Source: Pseudomonadota bacterium
GTDB taxonomy: Bacteria; Pseudomonadota; Gammaproteobacteria; Steroidobacterales; Steroidobacteraceae
NCBI GenBank assembly: GCA_021850555.1
Contig: JAJZLX010000453.1
Span: forward strand, 1-19,783
Reading direction: 5' to 3'
DNA length: 19,783 bases
Below the pieces are notes generated by a model that was not told the DNA's origin, made no database searches, and worked only from the letters and a program-made list of their open reading frames with translations. Every line of letters begins with the position of its first letter. Positions within the stretch are counted from its first letter, which is position 1. Position numbers and translations under genes: made by a program. Positions 15,151 through 19,783 of this stretch are shown in pieces.

Positions 15151-15870
15151 ATGTTACAAAGTCGCAAGTCTGCAACCGAGGGGACGGGGGCGGACCACAC
15201 CCAAAAAACGAAGGTCGCGCGCGGCCGGCCGATAGGCCGGGGCACCACCCGAGAGAACATCCTGCGCGCCGCCCGTGAGGTTTTCGCAAAGCACGGATTC
15301 GCCGGCGCCCGCGTCGAGAAGATCTCGAAAGCCGCGCACTCGACGGACCGGATGATCTACTACTACTTCGGCAGCAAGGAACGTCTTTTTGTAGCCGTGC
15401 TCGAATCGATCTACGAGGAACTCGGCGAAGCGGAGGCGGCGCTCGATCTTGCGGGCGTGAGTCCCGAGGACGGCTTACGCGCGATCGTCCGATTCACCTG
15501 GAATTACTACTGTGAACACCCCGAACTGCTGAGCCTCCTGAACAACGAAAATCTATATCAGGGGCGCCACTTGACTCACTCCAATAAGGTCAAGGAGCTC
15601 TCGTTCCCGCTGCTCTCCATCCTCTCGAACATCTACTCCCAGGGAGTGCAGCAGAAGGTTTTCCGGCCAGGCGTGGCTGTGCACGACCTTTACATCGCAA
15701 TCTGCGGCCTCGGGTATTTCTACGTATCCAACCGGTTCACGCTATCGGCGTTTCTCGGCACTGACCTCATGGCTCCGCTTGCGCTCGGCAATTGGCCGGG
15801 CGTGATGGAGGAAGCCGTCCTCAAATTCGTGGCTGCGGAATACCGGGGGACACGGACACGCACCGACTGA
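15151..15870 (+). CDS. TetR-family transcriptional regulator
   Basis: 239-aa TetR-type regulator. The N-terminal helix-turn-helix domain covers about residues 32-80. It reads TRENILRAAREVFAKHGF, then VEKISKAAHSTDRMIYYYF and the typical FGSKERLF end. The all-helical C-terminal ligand domain fills the rest, with an aromatic-rich stretch GLGYFYVSNRF. The ATG at 15151 gives a basic, disordered 30-residue leader ending in ARGRPIGRG, which is common in the family. It lies 55 nt after the oxidoreductase gene on the same strand and may share its transcript. P. putida controls nicAB with the TetR-like NicS, so a role as nicotinate-responsive regulator of this cluster is plausible, with the 11257-11276 palindrome as candidate operator. 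The effector is not determined. Confidence 0.93.
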   Translation: MLQSRKSATEGTGADHTQKTKVARGRPIGRGTTRENILRAAREVFAKHGFAGARVEKISKAAHSTDRMIYYYFGSKERLFVAVLESIYEELGEAEAALDLAGVSPEDGLRAIVRFTWNYYCEHPELLSLLNNENLYQGRHLTHSNKVKELSFPLLSILSNIYSQGVQQKVFRPGVAVHDLYIAICGLGYFYVSNRFTLSAFLGTDLMAPLALGNWPGVMEEAVLKFVAAEYRGTRTRTD

Positions 15871-15900
15871 CGCGAGACGCTCGTCGCGGTCGCCTCCCGC

Positions 15901-17283
15901 TTACTCCGGCGGCACGAGACAGGACTGCAGCGACGTGCCGCGCTCGACGAGCACATAGAGCACCGCCGGGACCAGAAACCCTGGCAGCCAGGCGATATCC
16001 CCGCCGATGCGCCGAGCCACCCAGCCCTGGTAGAAGCTTAAGCTCATGAAGGGCCCCTGCACCGCGATGCCGAGCAGGAAAACCACGATAGTCCGCCAGC
16101 GATACGCACCATAACAGCCGTGGACGTCGAACAGCGCCGGGACGTCATAAACGCCCCTGCGGACCAGATAATAGTCCGCGAGATTGATGGCGCTCCACGG
16201 CACCAGCATGTAAATCATCGCGCTGAGAATGTTGGCGAAATACTCCTGGAAGTCGCCCTGCGAGTACACCGACACCACGATGGCGACGACCGTGATCACT
16301 GCCATCACGGCAAATTTGAACGCGTTTCCCACGCGGCTCATGCGGTTGAATCCGGAGAAGATGGTGCAGCTCGACATGTAGGCGCTGTAGACGTTCATCA
16401 CCGTGCCGTACAAGATGCCCAGGATCAGCAGAGCCTGGGCAACGGGACGCGCAGATCCGAAAAGATCGCTGACGGCCGCCGCCGGATTGGACGCGAGCGC
16501 AGGCATCTTGCACGCCAGATACGCCCCGAAAATCATGGTCAGGGTCGACCCCAGAAAGCACCCGAGCGCCGTGCTCCAGAAGGTCTTGGCGGACGCCACA
16601 TCGGGCGGAAGATAGCGCGAGTAGTCGGCCACATACGGTCCGTAGCTGAAACTCCAGGCCGCGGCCTGCGTGATTGTCAGTGAAAAGACCATCCCGACAA
16701 AGTGTGTGGTCACCGGATGAGCGGCGATGTCTGGACCCTGATGTCTGGCGTACAGCAGCACGGTGGCGGCAAGCAGCAACGCGCACGACAGAATCGTCAG
16801 CACCTTGCCGATGCGATGGATGAGTTCGTACCCAATGTAGGCGATGACCAGTGTAGCAAGGGCTATCAGCAGCAGCGAACCGTCGCTGCTGAGCGAGAAC
16901 AATGATTCCGTGATCCCCTGGATGACCAGCAGGTTCGCGGCCGTGTAGAGCACGTAGGTCACCATCACGGCGACCAGCGGCAGCGCGGCGCCGAAAACGC
17001 CGAACTGCGCGCGGCTCTGAATCATCTGCGGCACACCGAGTCTCGGCCCTTGCGCGGAGTGCGCGGCCATGATTACGGTTCCGATGGCGTTGCCGATCGC
17101 CAGAGCGGCGGCCGCCTCGGGCAGATCCAGTCCGGCGACGATACTCAGGGCGCCTATAGCCGCCCCGAGGATACCAAGATTGACGCTGAACCAGAGGGTG
17201 AACAGCCTGCCAGGCGTGCCGTAGCGTTCGCTCAGCGGTATGAAATCGATACTGTGCTGTTCTGCGGTGATTGCGCTTGACAT
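15901..17283 (-). CDS. NCS1-family (purine-cytosine permease-like) inner-membrane transporter
   Basis: 460-aa polytopic membrane protein with about 12 predicted hydrophobic segments, the normal size for NCS1 carriers. These transport nucleobases, allantoin, vitamins and related N-heterocycles with H+ or Na+. The N-terminal signature IPLSERYGTPGRLFTLWF (16-33) is typical of the cytosine/purine permease branch. Other conserved parts are SRAQFGVFGAALP, SYGPYVADYSRYLP in the middle and VPWSAINLADYYLVRRG near residues 360-377. ATG at 17283 has a weak ribosome site. The gene converges on the TetR gene with a 30-bp gap and follows the TonB receptor gene on the same strand after 213 nt. Given the cluster, nicotinate or a related pyridine is a reasonable substrate guess, but motifs alone do not show this. 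Confidence 0.9.
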   Translation of the reverse strand: MSSAITAEQHSIDFIPLSERYGTPGRLFTLWFSVNLGILGAAIGALSIVAGLDLPEAAAALAIGNAIGTVIMAAHSAQGPRLGVPQMIQSRAQFGVFGAALPLVAVMVTYVLYTAANLLVIQGITESLFSLSSDGSLLLIALATLVIAYIGYELIHRIGKVLTILSCALLLAATVLLYARHQGPDIAAHPVTTHFVGMVFSLTITQAAAWSFSYGPYVADYSRYLPPDVASAKTFWSTALGCFLGSTLTMIFGAYLACKMPALASNPAAAVSDLFGSARPVAQALLILGILYGTVMNVYSAYMSSCTIFSGFNRMSRVGNAFKFAVMAVITVVAIVVSVYSQGDFQEYFANILSAMIYMLVPWSAINLADYYLVRRGVYDVPALFDVHGCYGAYRWRTIVVFLLGIAVQGPFMSLSFYQGWVARRIGGDIAWLPGFLVPAVLYVLVERGTSLQSCLVPPE

Positions 17284-17400
17284 GGCTCAGTCAGACAGAG
17301 CGTCGCCAGCGAAAGCTGCACCGGCCAGACGCAGATCCAAGAACAAACACAACCGGATGCACCAGACGGCCGCTCACGCCGGCCGCCTGTCGTGCCCCGG

Positions 17401-17436
17401 CCCCACCGCGCTTCCGCGCGAGTCCGCGCGGCGGGG
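17401..17436 (-). terminator. GC-rich inverted repeat after the TonB receptor gene
   Basis: Arms CCCCACCGCGC (17401-17411) and GCGCGGCGGGG (17426-17436) pair at 10 of 11 positions around a 14-nt loop. It lies 61 nt beyond the receptor stop codon and before the permease start on the - strand. There is no T run, so it is a weak candidate for transcript termination or mRNA 3' end stabilisation. Confidence 0.3.
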
Positions 17437-17496
17437 ACCACTCCTGTGCCACTGAACCCGATTCCGGGCCACCGAGCCACCCTTACCGACTAGGCG

Positions 17497-19783
17497 TTAC
17501 GGTGCGAAGTTCGCCGTGACCGTCAGGCCCACGAAGAACGGCGGCTGGTACTGTGCGAGCGTATAGTTGGGCGAGCCGGTCTGAACATAGCCGTAGAGAA
17601 TATGCTGGCTGTCCAGGACATTGTCGGCATGCAGATCCGCCTTGATGTCCTTCACCGCGCTCATGTGCACATTCCATCGATACGCGACATTGGCATCCAA
17701 GGTCGTATATGCCGGAAGGCGCGTGGTACTGGTCGAGCCCGTATCATAAGCGATGTACTGCGGGCCGACCAGATGGGCCCGGAGACTGCCGTACCACGGG
17801 CCGTGCTCGTATTCCATGCCGATGTTACCCGTATCCTCCGGCACATCAGGCCGCCACTGCCCCGCAGTCGCCGTGCCGTTCGGACCGCTGAAGCTCGTCG
17901 TGTACCTCGCGTCCGTGTAGCCGTAGTTCGCGTCCAGCGTGAGGTGATAAGGCAACGGAACGTCACCGCCAAGCGTAAAACCCTTGTACTGGGCGGCGCC
18001 GGAATTGTACTCCTTTGTGATTCCCGTTATGTCGTTGTAGTAAAAGCTGAAGATGTTCTGGAACTGCCTGTCGAACACCGCCGCGGAAAAGCTTCCATAT
18101 CGGCCCTTGTAACGCACTCCGGCATCGATACTGTCGACGTATTCCGGCCGCACGGTGGAAGGTGCCGGAATCTGGGTCGGCCCGATCCCCGCGTAGAGCG
18201 CGCTGATTGCGGGCGCCTTGTAGGTCCGTCCAAAGTTGACGTACGCGTTGTAATGCTTTACGAAATCGTAGGAGATGCCGAGCGAGGGCTCATTGAACAC
18301 ATAGGTGTCGTGCACCTCTCCCGAGTACTGGTAGTAGTAGCCTTGATCGTCGTTGGAGAACATGAAGACACTATTGTACTTGTCGGCGGGATAGATATGC
18401 AGTCTGCCCCCAAGCAGCGAGATGTTGTCCTGAATGAAGGCGTAGTACTGGTCGCGGTGATCGTGGTCGAGCCACGCCATATTGTAACCATCGGTGACCG
18501 GCACAGGTTGGCTGCCGTACCACGCCTCCTCGGATATCTCCCAGCCTGTCATGACGCCGGCGCCGACCGTCACCACGTTATGGGGCAACAGCAGATCGAT
18601 GTGCGCCAACGCTCCAGTGTTGTAGTAATTGTTGATATACCGCTGATACTGCGATCCCGCCTCGGCCGACCCGAACAGCTGAGTCGCGACCTGGCAGTTG
18701 TAGGTCTGCGGCATGAACCCGGCGGGGGTTCCGGTCGGCAGGAACCCATTGAGCGCCGAACAGCTCTGCGGCATCGTGGGCATCCGATAGCCCAGGTAAC
18801 CGTTGCTGTACAGCACGTTGCCGTATCCCGTTCGATCGTTGGCCGTCCCGTTGTAGAAAAACTTCACCTCACCGATGGTGATGGGATTCAACAACGACTT
18901 CAGGGTCAGGACCGCGGTCGTGGCCTTTGATCTCACGAAGCTGTGAGAGACGTTCGTGGGATAGTCCCAATACGGACCCTTTCCCTGCAGAATCGGCAAC
19001 GGAACGGTTCCCTGCGTGCGTGCCGTTTCGTCATTCTGCAGAAAGACCAAGCTTACATGGCCGGACCGGGTCGGCTGGACCGCAGCCAAGTAATAGGAAT
19101 TGACGTGCCCGAAGACATAGTCCGTGTAACCATCGATATGCGTGTGCTGATATGAGGCGAGCACTCGAAAACCGCCGAGCGACGCCACCGAGCCTGAATT
19201 GACCTGAAAGCCTTCGGTCGCCAGCGAACCATGTCCGGCATAGCTTCCCAGGCTCCCGCTGACCTGCACCCCGAACTTCTTGGCGGGCATTTTTGGAGCG
19301 AAGTTGATCGTGCCGCCCAGCGAGTCGATCGAAGTCTGCGCCGCGGTATTGGCGCCACTGTACACCTGCACGCTGGTGATCTGCCCGGCGGTCAGGGGAG
19401 TCACGGCATGATTATCCCCCTTACCGTAGATGCCACCGAGAAAGACATTGATAATGGGCACGCCGTCGAACGTGGTGCCCACCTGATTGCTGTTAAAGCC
19501 GTCCAGCGTGAAGACGTAGCTGCTCGCGCTCAGGTTTGCCGGACCCGTCGCTATCACGTTGAAGCCGGGCACGTTCTTGGCCAAGCTCAATAGGCTCTCA
19601 CCCGGACTGACGTGCGCGACTTTTGAACTGCTGATGGTCGCAACCGCCTGTTCCGGCGCTTCGATCTTAATGGTCTTCAGAGTGGTCTCCGTCGCCGTAC
19701 CGCTCTGGTCTGCGCTCCGGGACGCGGCGACCGCCGGCTCGATCGCCATCAGGGCAATGCATGGGAGAAAGACCGTCATCGGA
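17497..19783 (-). CDS. TonB-dependent outer-membrane receptor, start beyond window edge
   Basis: At least 760 residues of a TonB-dependent receptor, an energised outer-membrane beta-barrel for uptake of scarce or bulky solutes. A plug domain covers about residues 50-160. Landmarks are SPGESLLSLAKNVPGFNV, then TLDGFNSNQVGTTFDGVPI and SLGGTINFAP. The remainder is a barrel rich in Tyr and Gly with alternating strands such as YNAYVNFGRTYKAPAISALY and ending TVTANFAP. The first ATG (19779) starts a hydrophobic stretch MTVFLPCIALMAIEPAVAASR that lacks the usual positive N-region. The frame is open to the last base, so the real signal-peptide start probably lies to the right of the window. Position upstream of an NCS1 permease on the same strand suggests joint substrate uptake. 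No siderophore- or cobalamin-specific feature is recognisable. Confidence 0.92.
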   Translation of the reverse strand, partial: PMTVFLPCIALMAIEPAVAASRSADQSGTATETTLKTIKIEAPEQAVATISSSKVAHVSPGESLLSLAKNVPGFNVIATGPANLSASSYVFTLDGFNSNQVGTTFDGVPIINVFLGGIYGKGDNHAVTPLTAGQITSVQVYSGANTAAQTSIDSLGGTINFAPKMPAKKFGVQVSGSLGSYAGHGSLATEGFQVNSGSVASLGGFRVLASYQHTHIDGYTDYVFGHVNSYYLAAVQPTRSGHVSLVFLQNDETARTQGTVPLPILQGKGPYWDYPTNVSHSFVRSKATTAVLTLKSLLNPITIGEVKFFYNGTANDRTGYGNVLYSNGYLGYRMPTMPQSCSALNGFLPTGTPAGFMPQTYNCQVATQLFGSAEAGSQYQRYINNYYNTGALAHIDLLLPHNVVTVGAGVMTGWEISEEAWYGSQPVPVTDGYNMAWLDHDHRDQYYAFIQDNISLLGGRLHIYPADKYNSVFMFSNDDQGYYYQYSGEVHDTYVFNEPSLGISYDFVKHYNAYVNFGRTYKAPAISALYAGIGPTQIPAPSTVRPEYVDSIDAGVRYKGRYGSFSAAVFDRQFQNIFSFYYNDITGITKEYNSGAAQYKGFTLGGDVPLPYHLTLDANYGYTDARYTTSFSGPNGTATAGQWRPDVPEDTGNIGMEYEHGPWYGSLRAHLVGPQYIAYDTGSTSTTRLPAYTTLDANVAYRWNVHMSAVKDIKADLHADNVLDSQHILYGYVQTGSPNYTLAQYQPPFFVGLTVTANFAP

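Noticed and set aside
15871..15900. Bidirectional terminator between the TetR and NCS1 genes
   Set aside because: The 30-bp gap is GC-rich but has no convincing stem-loop with T tract on either strand.
17602..18930. 442-codon open frame on the + strand
   Set aside because: Antisense to the TonB receptor barrel; the Arg/Val-rich translation has no family features.

Overview
The window is GC-rich chromosomal DNA, most likely from a proteobacterium with a respiratory lifestyle. The reasons are a TonB-dependent outer-membrane receptor, a cytochrome c-coupled molybdenum hydroxylase and tightly overlapping gene junctions. A gammaproteobacterium is my best guess, but nothing here fixes the lineage. 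I saw no rRNA, tRNA, CRISPR array, insertion sequence or integrase.

Layout. The left edge (1-765, + strand) holds the 3' part of a sulfotransferase gene that converges on the main operon. Positions 864-11186 (- strand) are a compact eight-gene operon transcribed right to left. Its order is a 6-hydroxynicotinate reductase-like flavo-iron-sulfur protein, a UPF0280 (ApbE-like) protein, two paralogous AA_synth/DUF1185 proteins, an enamidase-like amidohydrolase, a class III CoA-transferase, and the NicA/NicB-type two-subunit nicotinate hydroxylase. Most junctions overlap or are separated by fewer than 35 nt. A divergent 411-bp control region (11187-11597) contains a perfect 8-4-8 palindrome. To its right on the + strand come a 1165-aa multidomain flavo-iron-sulfur oxidoreductase (11598-15095) and a TetR-family regulator (15151-15870). 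Then, on the - strand, come an NCS1-family permease (15901-17283) and a TonB-dependent receptor cut by the right edge (17497-19783).

How it fits together (inference). The cluster looks like a reductive pathway for nicotinate or a close N-heteroaromatic. The receptor and the NCS1 permease would import the substrate. NicAB would hydroxylate the ring at C6 and pass electrons through three c-type hemes to the respiratory chain. The reductase would reduce 6-hydroxynicotinate to 1,4,5,6-tetrahydro-6-oxonicotinate. The enamidase would open the ring to 2-formylglutarate and ammonia, and the CoA-transferase would activate a C5 dicarboxylate such as glutarate.

The reductase and enamidase are best known from the strictly anaerobic fermenter Eubacterium barkeri, while NicAB is typical of aerobic pseudomonads, so the operon is a hybrid. 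The most interesting parts are: (1) the 1165-aa protein, which reads as a GltD/NfnB-like half fused to a PyrK/NfnA-like half and could supply low-potential electrons to the reductase; (2) the ApbE-like UPF0280 protein coupled to the reductase, whose E. barkeri homologue is known to carry a covalently bound flavin; and (3) the DUF1185 pair of unknown reaction.
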